A stretch of 64,000 bases of DNA from Pseudomonadota bacterium (lineage in GTDB: Bacteria; Pseudomonadota; Alphaproteobacteria; Sphingomonadales; Sphingomonadaceae), in the NCBI GenBank assembly GCA_020160755.1, contig JAIUPN010000003.1, positions 124,001 to 188,000 of the forward strand, read 5' to 3'. The position numbers and the translations under genes were made by a program. The notes below the pieces were generated by a model that made no database searches, was not told the origin of the DNA, and worked only from the letters and a program-made list of their open reading frames with translations. Each line of letters begins with the position of its first letter. Position 1 is the stretch's first letter. Shown here one piece after another: positions 35,527 to 44,744 of the stretch.

Positions 35527-38238
35527 TCAGAAGTTCAGCTTCACGCCCCCCGAAATATAGCGTCCGATCACGTCGAAGTTGGGGCTGGTATAGGGCGTGA
35601 TCGGCGGGTCGCGGTCGAACAGGTTGTTGACGTTGCCGAACAGGGTGAACGGGCCGGCTTTGAACTGGGCACCGAGGTCGATGTAGGTGCGGCTGCCGAC
35701 CTTGTTGTTCACGATCGGAACGGGGACATTGTTCACCACCGTCAGCGGACGGTCGAGGCCGCCGTCGACGTAACGGACACGCAGGTTCGCGCCGAAGCTG
35801 TCGTTGTCGAACGCGATCGTGCCCGTTCCGCGCCATTTCGGCGTCGAGAAGGCGGTATCGCCGCCGACGTAGCCCGAAACGTCATTGCCGTTGATCTTCA
35901 GGTTGAAGACATGGTTGGCCAGCGCGCGGAACGACAGGTTCCCGTCGCCGAGCGGCATACGGTACGATGCCTCGATGTCGAGGCCCTGCGTGGCGTAGTT
36001 GGCGAGATTGCGGTAGCCGTTCGTGATCGATCCGATGGTGCCATTGGCTTCGCGGACGATCGTGCCCTTACAGGTCGGATCGTTCGGCGCGGCCGCGAAA
36101 CATTGCTTGAGGATGTCGTTCGCGGTGACCGTCGTGATTACATTGTCGATGTCGATGTCGTAATAATCGACCGACAGGCGGAACCCCGGAGCAAAGGACG
36201 GCGAATAGGATCCGCCGAGCGTCAGCGTATGGGCGATTTCGGGTGTCAGATTGGCGTTACCGCCGCCGTAGACGACGACATTGTTCTGGACGGCGCCGTT
36301 CTGACCCTGGAACGGATCGAAGACGCTGCCGATGTTCGTCGAGCGGCTGAGGTAATATTCGGTGATGCTCGGCGAGCGAATATCGCGCGAATAGACGGCG
36401 CGGAAGAGCAGGTCGTTGACGACGCGCAGCGTGCCGCCGGTCTTCCACGACCAGATGCCGCCGCTGGTGCTGTAGTCCGAATAGCGCGCGGCGCCGTTGA
36501 CTTCGAGCTTCAGGACATCGGCGATGTCGAGCAGCGGCACGTTCACTTCGGCGAAGGCTTCCTTGACGTTGAAGCTGCCGTTCGTCGCCGACGAGTTGAG
36601 CGTGCCGAGCGCGTTGGCGAGCGACAGCGGGTCGACATAGTTGGTGACCTGCTTTTCCCAGCGGACGTCGGTGCCGACGGCAATGTCGACGGCGCCGGCC
36701 CAGGTCGAGAAGGGCTGGCCCGACAAGCTGGCGCCCGCGGCGTCGAGCTTGATCGTGTAGATCAGGTGCGAACCGCCAAAGGCCCATGCGGCGGCCTTGT
36801 CGGAAATGCTGCCGTTGCCGAACAGGTTGATCGGTACGCAGCTGGGGTCGTCGTTCGTCGTCAAGGCGTCGGCGTTGATGCGGCACGTCGGCGTGCCGTT
36901 CACCAGTACCGAATCGACGCCATTGGTGAAGCGCGATTTGATCCGCTGGTTGTTGAGCCGCTGGTTGAGCCGGATTTCGCCGTGATTATAATAGGCATCA
37001 TATTTCCAGCCGTCGCCGAAGCTGCCTTCGAGCCCGATCGAGCCTTCGAGATTGCGACGGCTGTATTTGAACGTCATCACCCCGTCGGGGCCGACATCGT
37101 CGAGCACACGGCCGAGCAGGAAGGGACCCGTGACGCCGGCGGCGGCGAGCTGGTTGCGGTTCGCCTGCGTCAGGAAGGCGTTGTCGGGCATGATGACCGC
37201 GGCGGGCGTTTCGGGGAAGAAGCTGTAGTTCGCCGACATGCGGTGATAGCTGAAATTGGCCCAGACCTTGAGCGAGTCGGTGAGATCGTAGCTGGCGCGC
37301 GCAAAGAGGTTCGCGCGCTCATAGGGTGTGCTGACCGCGACATAGTCGAAAATATTCTGGCCGCCGCCGCCGACCGTCGTGACGCCGTTCGTGATGCTGC
37401 CGAGCGGGAAGGCGCCGATGTTGCCGTCGGGATTGAAGACCAGATTACGCGGCGCACCGGTGAGGGTGAGGATCGAGCCGCCGTTGTAAAGCTGCGTCGA
37501 ATTGGGATCGCGCACCAGTTCGAGCTTGTTGTCGGGGCGCTGGAACAGGCCGGCGACGAGATTGGGGCGGTCGTCGCGGCTGAGGGCGCCGCGCTCGTTC
37601 ATATATTCGCCCGCGACCATGAAATGCCCACGTCCGCCCGCGAAATCGGTCCCCCATGCGATGTCGGCGCCGTAACGCGCCATATCGCCGCGCGACGAGA
37701 TCCCCGACTGCACGCCCATGCGCCAGCCGTTGAAATCATCGTCGAGGATGATGTTGACGACGCCCGCGACCGCGCCCGATCCCCATGCGGCCGAGGCGCC
37801 GCCGGTGACGACGTCGATCCGCTTGACCAGGCTTTGCGGTACGATGTTGAGGTCGTTGGCCCCGGCAAAGCGGTGTCCGTTGAGCAGGGTGAGGGTGCGG
37901 ACCGATCCGAGGCCGCGCATGTCGGCGGTCGACACGCCGCTGGATGTGTTGCCGGGCGTCGTCGACGGCGTCGACGTGGCGCGGAACTGGGGCGTGTCGT
38001 TCAGAACCTGTGCGATGCTCGGCCGGTTGCCGAGTGCGAGTTCGGCCTCGCCGATCACGGTCGTCGGCGTCGGTGCGTCGAAACCCGAACGCTGAATGCG
38101 CGAACCGGTGACGATGATTTCGCTGTCCGAAGCGGCGGCTTCGGGGGCGGCATCGGCCGACTGCGCATAGGCCGGGCTGATGCCGGCCAGCATCGAAAGC
38201 GCAGTACCGGCGTACCAGCAGGATTGAACGAGCTTCAT
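35527..38238 (-). CDS. TonB-dependent outer membrane receptor
   Basis: This 903-residue receptor has a signal peptide (to about AYA), a TonB-box/STN-free N-terminus and the motif SEIIVTGSRI before the plug domain. A 22-strand barrel follows and ends in a terminal aromatic residue (ISGGVKLNF). Sphingomonads use such receptors for sugars, siderophores and aromatics; no ligand can be assigned. The start at 38238 has AAAGGGGAT upstream, better than the in-frame codon at 38256. It is monocistronic with its own terminator. A divergent DeoR-MFS pair across 406 bp hints at a sugar-related substrate. Confidence 0.88.
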   Translation of the reverse strand: MKLVQSCWYAGTALSMLAGISPAYAQSADAAPEAAASDSEIIVTGSRIQRSGFDAPTPTTVIGEAELALGNRPSIAQVLNDTPQFRATSTPSTTPGNTSSGVSTADMRGLGSVRTLTLLNGHRFAGANDLNIVPQSLVKRIDVVTGGASAAWGSGAVAGVVNIILDDDFNGWRMGVQSGISSRGDMARYGADIAWGTDFAGGRGHFMVAGEYMNERGALSRDDRPNLVAGLFQRPDNKLELVRDPNSTQLYNGGSILTLTGAPRNLVFNPDGNIGAFPLGSITNGVTTVGGGGQNIFDYVAVSTPYERANLFARASYDLTDSLKVWANFSYHRMSANYSFFPETPAAVIMPDNAFLTQANRNQLAAAGVTGPFLLGRVLDDVGPDGVMTFKYSRRNLEGSIGLEGSFGDGWKYDAYYNHGEIRLNQRLNNQRIKSRFTNGVDSVLVNGTPTCRINADALTTNDDPSCVPINLFGNGSISDKAAAWAFGGSHLIYTIKLDAAGASLSGQPFSTWAGAVDIAVGTDVRWEKQVTNYVDPLSLANALGTLNSSATNGSFNVKEAFAEVNVPLLDIADVLKLEVNGAARYSDYSTSGGIWSWKTGGTLRVVNDLLFRAVYSRDIRSPSITEYYLSRSTNIGSVFDPFQGQNGAVQNNVVVYGGGNANLTPEIAHTLTLGGSYSPSFAPGFRLSVDYYDIDIDNVITTVTANDILKQCFAAAPNDPTCKGTIVREANGTIGSITNGYRNLANYATQGLDIEASYRMPLGDGNLSFRALANHVFNLKINGNDVSGYVGGDTAFSTPKWRGTGTIAFDNDSFGANLRVRYVDGGLDRPLTVVNNVPVPIVNNKVGSRTYIDLGAQFKAGPFTLFGNVNNLFDRDPPITPYTSPNFDVIGRYISGGVKLNF

Positions 38239-38412
38239 AGATATCCCCTTTGCCAAAACGGACGGCGAGACCTGCCGCCTGCCCGGTGATCGTCTTTTAT
38301 TTTCACTAAGAGGCCCGTACGGCCTTCGGCTTTGCGGATTTCTATAAAGTCGGGCTGAATGGAAAAAGCAACCCTGATATGGACAAAATTTTCAATTGTG
38401 GAAAATTTGTCA

Positions 38413-38427
38413 CGGTGAATTTCACCG
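38413..38427. promoter_or_regulatory. Perfect 15-bp palindrome, candidate operator
   Basis: CGGTGAA and TTCACCG flank a single T. It lies 175 bp upstream of the receptor start in AT-rich DNA and is the right size for a dimeric regulator. No consensus was matched. Confidence 0.4.
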
Positions 38428-38591
38428 ACCTGATAGCATCACTCTGGAAACCATAGATTTTTGCCAAAGTCGATATTGCAAAATTTGTTAGCCACCGGCG
38501 CAAATCGATCACGCAGCCCGATTTGGAAGCCGGATTGCGGTGCCCGCCAGGCCCGAGCGGCGATGAAGAGTCCTGCGATGAGAATGTAAAT

Positions 38592-38631
38592 CGTGCACAA
38601 TCGTGCAAATTGACGTGCACGATTGTGCACG
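38592..38631. promoter_or_regulatory. 16-bp perfect inverted repeat, candidate DeoR operator
   Basis: CGTGCACAATCGTGCA (38592-38607) is repeated as its exact complement at 38616-38631, with an 8-bp spacer. Each arm itself holds two GTGCA elements, giving four half-sites. It ends 13 bp before the DeoR start codon, an ideal place for autoregulation. Confidence 0.65.
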
Positions 38632-38644
38632 CTATGGCGCTGCC

Positions 38645-39418
38645 ATGACGAAGGACCATCCGACCATCCGGCGCGACACGATCGCTGCCCGACTCGCGAA
38701 CCAGCAGCCGGTCTCGGCGACCGCGCTGGCGGCCGAATTCGATGTTTCCGAAGATGCGATCCGCCGCGACCTGCGCGCGCTTGCCGCCGAAGGCCGGTGC
38801 CGCCGCGTCTATGGCGGCGCGCTGCCGATTCTGCCCGACGCGGCGCCCCTAGCAGCGCGGCTGGGCGAGGGGCGCGAGGAGAAGCTGCGTCTCGCGCGCG
38901 CTGCCGCACTGGCCATTCGGCCGGGCGAGCTCCTGTTCCTCGACAGCGGCAGCACCAACATGGCGCTCGTCGAATTCCTGCCCGAAGACGCCGAACTGAC
39001 CGTCGCGACCAATTCGGTCGATATCGCCGCGGCGGTGCTTCGGCGGCAGGATCTGCGCCTGATCGTCGTCGGCGGGGTCGCCGACCCGCTGGTGGGGGGC
39101 TGCATCGACGCGGTGGCGGTGCAGGCGATCGTCCAGATGCGGTTCGATTGCGCCTTTATCGGCGCCTGCGCGATTTCGGAGGATGGCGCGGCGGCGGATC
39201 ATTTCGAGGATGCGACCTTCAAGCGCGCGGTCGTCGCGTCGGCGCGGCGAACCTTTGTTCTTGCAACCGATGACAAGGTCGGGCGCCGCGCGGTCCACCA
39301 TATCGCGTCGCTTCGGCAGATCGATATGCTGGTCGTCGGTCCCGGTGTGTCCGATGATCAGCGCGCATCGCTCGATGCGGCTGGTTTGCGTGCGGTTATG
39401 GTCGCGGGCCGCGACTGA
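38645..39418 (+). CDS. DeoR/GlpR family transcriptional regulator
   Basis: This 257-residue sugar-responsive regulator has an N-terminal DeoR helix-turn-helix (about 10-60; VSATALAAEFDVSEDAIRRD). The C-terminal phosphosugar-binding domain has FLDSGSTNMAL and LATDDKVGRRAVH. Such proteins usually repress carbohydrate genes until a phosphorylated sugar binds. It is followed after 20 bp by an MFS transporter. The ATG at 38645 is downstream of the operator-like repeat; an earlier GTG at 38603 would lie within it. Confidence 0.88.
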   Translation: MTKDHPTIRRDTIAARLANQQPVSATALAAEFDVSEDAIRRDLRALAAEGRCRRVYGGALPILPDAAPLAARLGEGREEKLRLARAAALAIRPGELLFLDSGSTNMALVEFLPEDAELTVATNSVDIAAAVLRRQDLRLIVVGGVADPLVGGCIDAVAVQAIVQMRFDCAFIGACAISEDGAAADHFEDATFKRAVVASARRTFVLATDDKVGRRAVHHIASLRQIDMLVVGPGVSDDQRASLDAAGLRAVMVAGRD

Positions 39419-39438
39419 TCTTTTCCGGGGATAGATAT

Positions 39439-40575
39439 ATGACTTCCGCCGATCGTCCGGCTACGCGGCTGGCGACTCGTCTTGCATTCTTCGTCGCTGG
39501 CTTTGGCATCGCCTGCTGGGCGCCGCTTGTCCCCTTCGCCAAGGCGCGACTCCAGATCGACGATGCGATGCTCGGGCTGCTGCTGCTCTGCATCGGCGGA
39601 GGCTCGGTCGCGGCGATGCTCGCGACAGGGCCGCTGACCGCGCGCTATGGCAGCCGGCCGGTGATCGTCGCGAGCGGCTTCCTGCTCGCAGCTATCCTGC
39701 CCTTCCTCTCGATCGCCGCGACGCCACTTGCCCTTGGCGCGATCCTGCTGGTCTTCGGCGGCGCACTCGGATCGCTCGACGTTGCGGTGAACGTCCATGC
39801 GGTCGAGGTCGAACGTGCGTCGGGCGTACCGCTGATGTCGGGCTTTCATGCGCTCTTCAGCATCGGCGGGTTTGCCGGGGCGGGCCTGATGACGCTGTTC
39901 CTGTCGCTGGAGGTCGATACGCTGGCCGCGACGCTGATCTGCGCCGCCTTCATGCTCGCGGCGATGCTCGTCGCCCGCCCGCGCCTGCTCGCGACGCGCG
40001 GCGCCGAAGATGGTCCGCTGTTCGTGCGGCCGCAGGGGATAGTGCTGCTTCTGTCGATCCTCGCGATGGTCACCTTTCTGGCCGAAGGCGCGATGCTCGA
40101 CTGGAGCGCGCTGCTAATTACGCAGGGAGGGCTCGTCGATGTGAAGCAGGGCGGGGTCGGCTATATTCTCTTCGCGATCGCGATGACGGCGGGGCGGTTG
40201 CTTGGCGACCGCCTTGTCGCCCGGATCGGGGACTATCGGACCTTGCTCGGCGGCGGGACGGTTGCCGTGCTCGGTTTCGCGGTCCTGCTCGCGGTCCCTG
40301 TGGCCCCAGTCGCGCTCGGCGGCTTCGTCCTGATCGGCCTCGGGGCGTCCAACCTCGTGCCCGTGCTGTTCCGCCGCGCCGGGAGCCAGTCCAATATGCC
40401 TCCCGCGCTGGCGATCGGCGCGCTCACCACCCTGGGCTATGCGGGCATCCTTGTCGGGCCGGCGGGCATCGGCGTGGTGGCGAAGGCGGTCGGCCTGCCC
40501 GCCGCCTTCTGGATCCTTGCCGCGCTGCTGCTCCTCGTGCCGCTGACCGCGCGCCGGGTGACGCGCGACGCGTAG
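39439..40575 (+). CDS. MFS transporter
   Basis: This 378-residue membrane protein has 12 predicted helices. The loop 2-3 signature is GPLTARYGSRPV and the second half repeats it as GDRLVARIGDYR. It resembles the YbjJ/FucP-like branch. Co-transcription with a DeoR regulator suggests a sugar or sugar-derived substrate. Probably imports what the neighbouring outer-membrane receptor admits, but this is inference from position only. Confidence 0.82.
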   Translation: MTSADRPATRLATRLAFFVAGFGIACWAPLVPFAKARLQIDDAMLGLLLLCIGGGSVAAMLATGPLTARYGSRPVIVASGFLLAAILPFLSIAATPLALGAILLVFGGALGSLDVAVNVHAVEVERASGVPLMSGFHALFSIGGFAGAGLMTLFLSLEVDTLAATLICAAFMLAAMLVARPRLLATRGAEDGPLFVRPQGIVLLLSILAMVTFLAEGAMLDWSALLITQGGLVDVKQGGVGYILFAIAMTAGRLLGDRLVARIGDYRTLLGGGTVAVLGFAVLLAVPVAPVALGGFVLIGLGASNLVPVLFRRAGSQSNMPPALAIGALTTLGYAGILVGPAGIGVVAKAVGLPAAFWILAALLLLVPLTARRVTRDA

Positions 40576-40578
40576 AAG

Positions 40579-42135
40579 CTACGACCGGATCAGGTGATCG
40601 AAGGCCGACAGCGCGGCTTTCGATCCTTCGCCCATCGCGATGACGATCTGCTTGTAGGGCACCGTCGTGACGTCGCCCGCCGCGAAGATGCCCGGCTGGC
40701 TCGTCGCGCCGCGCGCATCGACCTCGATCTCGCCGCGATCGCTGAGCGCGACCGCGCTGCCGAGCCATTCGGTGTTCGGCACGAGGCCGATCTGGACGAA
40801 GATGCCTTCGAGTTCGACGAGATGCTCCTCGTCGCGATTGCGGTCGCGATAGCGCAGGCCGACGACCTTCTCGCCATTGCCGAGCACCTCGGTGGTGAGC
40901 GCCGAGGTAATGACCGTCACGTTCGGCAGGCTGCGCAGCTTCGTCTGGAGCACCGCGTCGGCGCGAAGCTCTGCGTCGAACTCGATCAGTGTGACGTGCG
41001 CGACGAGCCCGGCGAGGTCGATCGCCGCCTCGACGCCCGAATTGCCGCCGCCGATCACCGCGACGCGCTTGCCCTTGAACAGCGGGCCATCGCAATGCGG
41101 GCAATAAGCGACGCCCTTGTTGCGATATTCGGCCTCGCCGGGGACGCCCATCTGGCGCCAGCGCGCGCCGGTCGACAGGATCACCGTCTTGCCTTTCACG
41201 CTCGCGCCGCTCTTCAGCTTCACTTCGTGCAGGCCGCCTGCCCCGCCGGGGATCAGTTCGGCGGCTTCCTGCACGTTCATCACGTCGACGTCATAGTCCT
41301 TCACATGCGCTTCGAGTTGCGCGGCGAGTTTCGGGCCTTCTGTGTGCTGGACCGAAATGAAATTCTCGATCCCCATCGTGTCGAGCACCTGCCCGCCGAA
41401 ACGCTCGGCGACGATGCCGGTGCGGATGCCCTTGCGCGCGGCGTAAACGGCCGCTGCGGCGCCGCCGGGTCCGCCGCCGACGACGAGCACGTCGAACGGC
41501 TCTTTCGCGGCGATCTTTTCGGCGGCGCGGGCGACCGCGCCGGTGTCGAGCTTGGCAACGATCTGCGCGAGATCCATACGGCCCTGGCCGAAGGGTTCGC
41601 CGTTCAGGAACACCGCGGGCACCGCCATCACCTGACGCCGTTCGACCTCGTCCTGAAACAAGGCGCCGTCGATCGCGGTGTGGCGGATGTTCGGGTTCAG
41701 CGCGGCCATGATGTTGAGCGCCTGCACGACATCGGGACAATTCTGGCACGAAAGCGAGAAGAAGGTTTCGAAGGCGAAGTCGCCATCCAGCGCGCGGACC
41801 GCGTCGAGCAGTTCGGCGTCTTCCTTCGGCGGGTGGCCGCCGACGTGGAGCAGCGCGAGGATCAGCGAGGTGAATTCATGCCCCATCGGCAGCCCCGCGA
41901 ACACGGCTTCGGCCTTCCCTTCATCGGCGCGGATCGCAAAGGACGGGCGGCGCGCGTCATCGCCGTCGAACCGCGCGGTGACGAGGTCCGACTGCGCCGC
42001 GACTTCTTCGACAAGGCTGCGCATCTCGGCCGACCTCGGCGACGCGTCGAGGCTCGCGACCAGCTCGATCGGACGGCGGAGGTTGCCGAGATAGGATTTG
42101 AGCTGGGCAGTCGTGTTGGCGTCGAGCATCGGCAT
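40579..42135 (-). CDS. ahpF: Alkyl hydroperoxide reductase subunit F
   Basis: This 518-residue flavoprotein passes electrons from NADH to AhpC. The N-terminal double-thioredoxin domain has its CxxC in SCQNCPDVV (about 128-136). The C-terminal thioredoxin-reductase-like part has the FAD motif GGGPGG and the redox pair in CPHCDG. It lies 121 bp downstream of ahpC on the same strand and converges on the MFS gene with a 3-bp gap. Confidence 0.95.
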   Translation of the reverse strand: MPMLDANTTAQLKSYLGNLRRPIELVASLDASPRSAEMRSLVEEVAAQSDLVTARFDGDDARRPSFAIRADEGKAEAVFAGLPMGHEFTSLILALLHVGGHPPKEDAELLDAVRALDGDFAFETFFSLSCQNCPDVVQALNIMAALNPNIRHTAIDGALFQDEVERRQVMAVPAVFLNGEPFGQGRMDLAQIVAKLDTGAVARAAEKIAAKEPFDVLVVGGGPGGAAAAVYAARKGIRTGIVAERFGGQVLDTMGIENFISVQHTEGPKLAAQLEAHVKDYDVDVMNVQEAAELIPGGAGGLHEVKLKSGASVKGKTVILSTGARWRQMGVPGEAEYRNKGVAYCPHCDGPLFKGKRVAVIGGGNSGVEAAIDLAGLVAHVTLIEFDAELRADAVLQTKLRSLPNVTVITSALTTEVLGNGEKVVGLRYRDRNRDEEHLVELEGIFVQIGLVPNTEWLGSAVALSDRGEIEVDARGATSQPGIFAAGDVTTVPYKQIVIAMGEGSKAALSAFDHLIRS

Positions 42136-42256
42136 GGGGAGAGCCTTTCGGGCAGGAGCAAGGGTTCGCCGCGGGGGACGGCGTCAGAATCTTGTGTTTT
42201 TGCAGGAGCTAAGACCGGGCGAGCGCTGCCCGCCCGGTCCTCGCAAATCGGTCGGC

Positions 42257-42820
42257 TCAGATCTTGCCGACGAGTTCGATCGAGGGTGCGAGCGTTTCGG
42301 CGCCCTCTTCCCATTTCGCCGGGCAGACCTGACCCGGGTTGGCGCGGACATAGACCGCGGCCTTGATCTTGCGGACGAGTTCCTCGGCGTTGCGGCCGAC
42401 GCCTTCGCTGGTGATTTCCATCACCTGGATCACGCCGTCGGGATCGACGACGAAGGTCGCGCGGTCGGCAAGGCCCGAATCTTCGCGCAGCACGCCGAAG
42501 TTGTTGGCGAGGACGTGGTTCTGGTCGCCCAGCATGTGATAGTTGATCTTGCCGATCGCCGGCGAGCTGTCGTGCCATGCCTTGTGGCTGAAGTGCGTGT
42601 CGGTCGACACCGAATAGACTTCGACGCCGAGGCCCTGAAGCGCCTGATACTGGTCGGCGAGGTCTTCGAGCTCGGTCGGGCAGACGAAGGTGAAGTCGGC
42701 CGGATAGAAGAAGAAAACGCCCCACTTGCCCTTGGTGTCGGCGTCCGACACGGGGACGAACTTGCCCTGATGGTAGGAGGTGGCGTTGAACGGCTTGATC
42801 GAGCTTCCGATGATACCCAT
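42257..42820 (-). CDS. ahpC: Alkyl hydroperoxide reductase subunit C (peroxiredoxin)
   Basis: This 187-residue typical 2-Cys peroxiredoxin reduces peroxides. The peroxidatic Cys47 is in FVCPTE and the resolving Cys166 in VCPAKW. It is operonic with ahpF. The start at 42820 gives the canonical [11 protein letters not shown] and has AAAGGAA upstream. A TGCAAA inverted repeat lies 29 bp before the start. Confidence 0.96.
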   Translation of the reverse strand: MGIIGSSIKPFNATSYHQGKFVPVSDADTKGKWGVFFFYPADFTFVCPTELEDLADQYQALQGLGVEVYSVSTDTHFSHKAWHDSSPAIGKINYHMLGDQNHVLANNFGVLREDSGLADRATFVVDPDGVIQVMEITSEGVGRNAEELVRKIKAAVYVRANPGQVCPAKWEEGAETLAPSIELVGKI

Positions 42821-42848
42821 GGGAGAGTGATTCCTTTGTTTGCTGCAC

Positions 42849-42864
42849 TGCAAAATGATTTGCA
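42849..42864. promoter_or_regulatory. TGCAAA-N4-TTTGCA inverted repeat upstream of ahpC
   Basis: TGCAAA (42849-42854) and TTTGCA (42859-42864) flank ATGA. The shape resembles alphaproteobacterial Fur/Mur-type palindromes. The distance to the ahpC start fits an operator, but the regulator is uncertain (a Fur-family protein or another peroxide regulator). Confidence 0.4.
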
Positions 42865-42965
42865 GGGCGCCAGCTATGCTGACTGGCGCACGCACTCAAC
42901 CCCAATTTTCCGGGCACACTTATCGGCTGAATCGATCAAAGGGCGAAGTTCGCGCAAAAGCGCGA

Positions 42966-43259
42966 TCAGCGGCAGCGATCCTTCGCGCCCGCCAGCAGGT
43001 CGATCACCTCGGCGTCGAAATCGTCGGGCGCGGCGGGTGTGATCTTGCGGAAGCGGCGCGCGCAATAGGCGGCGCGCGGGCCGAGGTCGGGAACATCGCG
43101 GAAATTCAGCGCAGTACCCGATTGCCCGCCGACAAGGTCGGGCATGTCCGCCAGCACGGTCCGCACCGTGAAGACGGCGCCCGGGCGAACCTCGGGCGGG
43201 TAGCGCTCGTGCCGGCTGATGCACAGCGCCAGGTCATCCACTCGCCAATCGTCCGTCAT
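42966..43259 (-). CDS. Hypothetical small protein (97 aa)
   Basis: This 97-residue soluble protein starts MTDDWRVDDLALCISRHERY and has no transmembrane or known domain. The central part (RPGAVFTVRTVLADMPDLVG) looks like a small beta fold, perhaps SH3-like, as in some phage-related proteins. It is an isolated gene upstream of ahpC, with an AT-rich gap on its other side. Confidence 0.5.
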   Translation of the reverse strand: MTDDWRVDDLALCISRHERYPPEVRPGAVFTVRTVLADMPDLVGGQSGTALNFRDVPDLGPRAAYCARRFRKITPAAPDDFDAEVIDLLAGAKDRCR

Positions 43260-43531
43260 AATCAACCTCGTGGCTGTTACGCAGGCTTGGGCGCAGCATA
43301 GCAGCTTTGCGCGGCGCTCGCCATGCGTCACCATATTCGGGCGAATGGACAGGCGGTCACCAAATTGCCGCGCATTTTATTCTTATATTATATGGATTTA
43401 CTTAGTAAGCGAAGAAACTTGCGCTAACGGATAGAGCTCGTTACTACCCGCCGGGCGGCGGGTTCCGACCCGCGATCGCGCCGGATGGAAACGGCCCTAT
43501 GGGCCGGAATTTTGCGGGAGACAGGGGCCGG

Positions 43532-44740
43532 ATGTACGACCTGCTGGCCGGACTGTCGGTGATCGAGGCGTCGTCCTTCGTCGCGTCCCCCACTGCCGGG
43601 CTCTATTGCGCACAAATGGGGGCGGAAGTGATCCGCGTCGATCAGGTTGGCGGCGGCCCCGATTTTCGGCGCTGGCCGGTCACGACGACGAATGATTCGC
43701 TCTATTGGGAAAACCTCAACCGCGCCAAGAAGTCGGTCGCGCTCGACCTCGGCCGGGCCGAGGGGCGCGAACTGCTCCAGGCGCTGGTGCGCGCGACGGG
43801 GCAGTTCGTCACCAATTTCCCGGTCGGCGGCTTCCTGTCGCACGAGATATTGTCCGAGGGGCGCCCCGACCTGATCACGGTGCGCGTGATGGGCTGGGCC
43901 GACGGCTCCCCCGCGCTCGACTATACGGTGAACAACAGCGTCGGTTATCCGATGCTCACCGGCGCCGGACCCGACCCGGTCAACCATGTGCTCCCCGCGT
44001 GGGACCTGCTCACCGGCGCCTATGCCGCCTTTGCGCTGCTCGCGGCGATCCAGCGCCGCAGCACCACCGGTGAAGGCGGCGAGGTGCGCTTGCCCCTGTC
44101 TGACGTCGCGATCGGCACCGTCGCCAATCTCGGCGGCGTCGCGGAGATGCTCTATTCGGGCGCGAACCGTCCGCGGCTGGGCAACGCGGTCTATGGCCTG
44201 TTCGGGCGCGATTTCGTGACGCGCGACGGGCAGCGCACGATGATCGTCGTCGTCACCCCGCGCCAATGGGCGAATCTGGTTTCGGCGCTGGGTCTCGGCG
44301 ACGCGATCGCTGCGGTCGAGACCGCGCACGGCGTGTCCTTCGCGGCCGACGACGGGCTCCGCTTCACACATCGCGACGCGCTTTACCCGTTGTTCGAGGC
44401 GGCGATTGCAGGCCGCGATCATGCCGACCTTGCCGCCGCCTTCGACGCGGGCGGCATCGTCCATTCGCCCTATCGCACGATGTACGAGGCGGTGCACGAT
44501 CCGGCGCTCGTCGCCGAAAACCCGATCTTTGGTGCCGCCGACAATCCTAGCGGTTTCGCCTATCCCGCCGCGGGTGCCTTTGCGACCTTGCCGCAGCAGG
44601 AACGGCGGCCGCCCGCGCCCGCGCCGCGCAACGGTGCGCACAGCGAAGAAATATTGAGCGAACGCCTGTCGCTGTCCTCGGGCGAGATTGCGCGCCTTAT
44701 CGATGCGGGTATCGTCGGCGTCGCAACATTGGAGAAATGA
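43532..44740 (+). CDS. CaiB/BaiF (class III) CoA-transferase
   Basis: This 402-residue enzyme moves CoA between carboxylic acids via an aspartyl-CoA anhydride. The likely catalytic residue is Asp158 in LPAWDLLTGAYA, and GLSVIEASSFVASPTAG and NRAKKSVALDL are family hallmarks. It opens an operon with a thiolase (4 bp later) and an acyl-CoA dehydrogenase, so it probably activates an organic acid for CoA-linked breakdown. The ATG at 43532 is preferred; an upstream start at 43499 lacks homology-like sequence. The preceding 43260-43531 gap is AT-rich (43370-43410) and may hold the operon promoter. Confidence 0.88.
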   Translation: MYDLLAGLSVIEASSFVASPTAGLYCAQMGAEVIRVDQVGGGPDFRRWPVTTTNDSLYWENLNRAKKSVALDLGRAEGRELLQALVRATGQFVTNFPVGGFLSHEILSEGRPDLITVRVMGWADGSPALDYTVNNSVGYPMLTGAGPDPVNHVLPAWDLLTGAYAAFALLAAIQRRSTTGEGGEVRLPLSDVAIGTVANLGGVAEMLYSGANRPRLGNAVYGLFGRDFVTRDGQRTMIVVVTPRQWANLVSALGLGDAIAAVETAHGVSFAADDGLRFTHRDALYPLFEAAIAGRDHADLAAAFDAGGIVHSPYRTMYEAVHDPALVAENPIFGAADNPSGFAYPAAGAFATLPQQERRPPAPAPRNGAHSEEILSERLSLSSGEIARLIDAGIVGVATLEK

Positions 44741-44744
44741 AGAT

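Larger units (their letters stand above)
38239..38644. other. Divergent regulatory region between TonB receptor and DeoR genes
   Basis: The 406-bp non-coding stretch is clearly AT-richer than its flanks (TTTATTTTCAC, AAAATTTTCAATTGTGG and TTTTTGCC runs). Only short shadow frames cross it. It holds a 15-bp palindrome nearer the receptor and a large inverted repeat in front of the DeoR gene, both listed separately. No RNA-like structure with a terminator is seen. Confidence 0.6.

Noticed and set aside
35461-38289. 942-codon open frame opposite the TonB-dependent receptor
   Set aside because: No domain is recognisable, it starts inside the receptor terminator, and its composition is that of a codon shadow.
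40594-42366. 590-codon frame opposite ahpF
   Set aside because: A shadow of a clearly identified gene, with no signal or domain.
42966-43259. Prophage remnant
   Set aside because: One small gene weakly reminiscent of a phage protein, with no other phage gene, integrase or attachment repeat around it.
43484-43531. Upstream start of the CoA-transferase at 43499
   Set aside because: The extra residues have no family counterpart, and the ATG at 43532 begins the conserved sequence.
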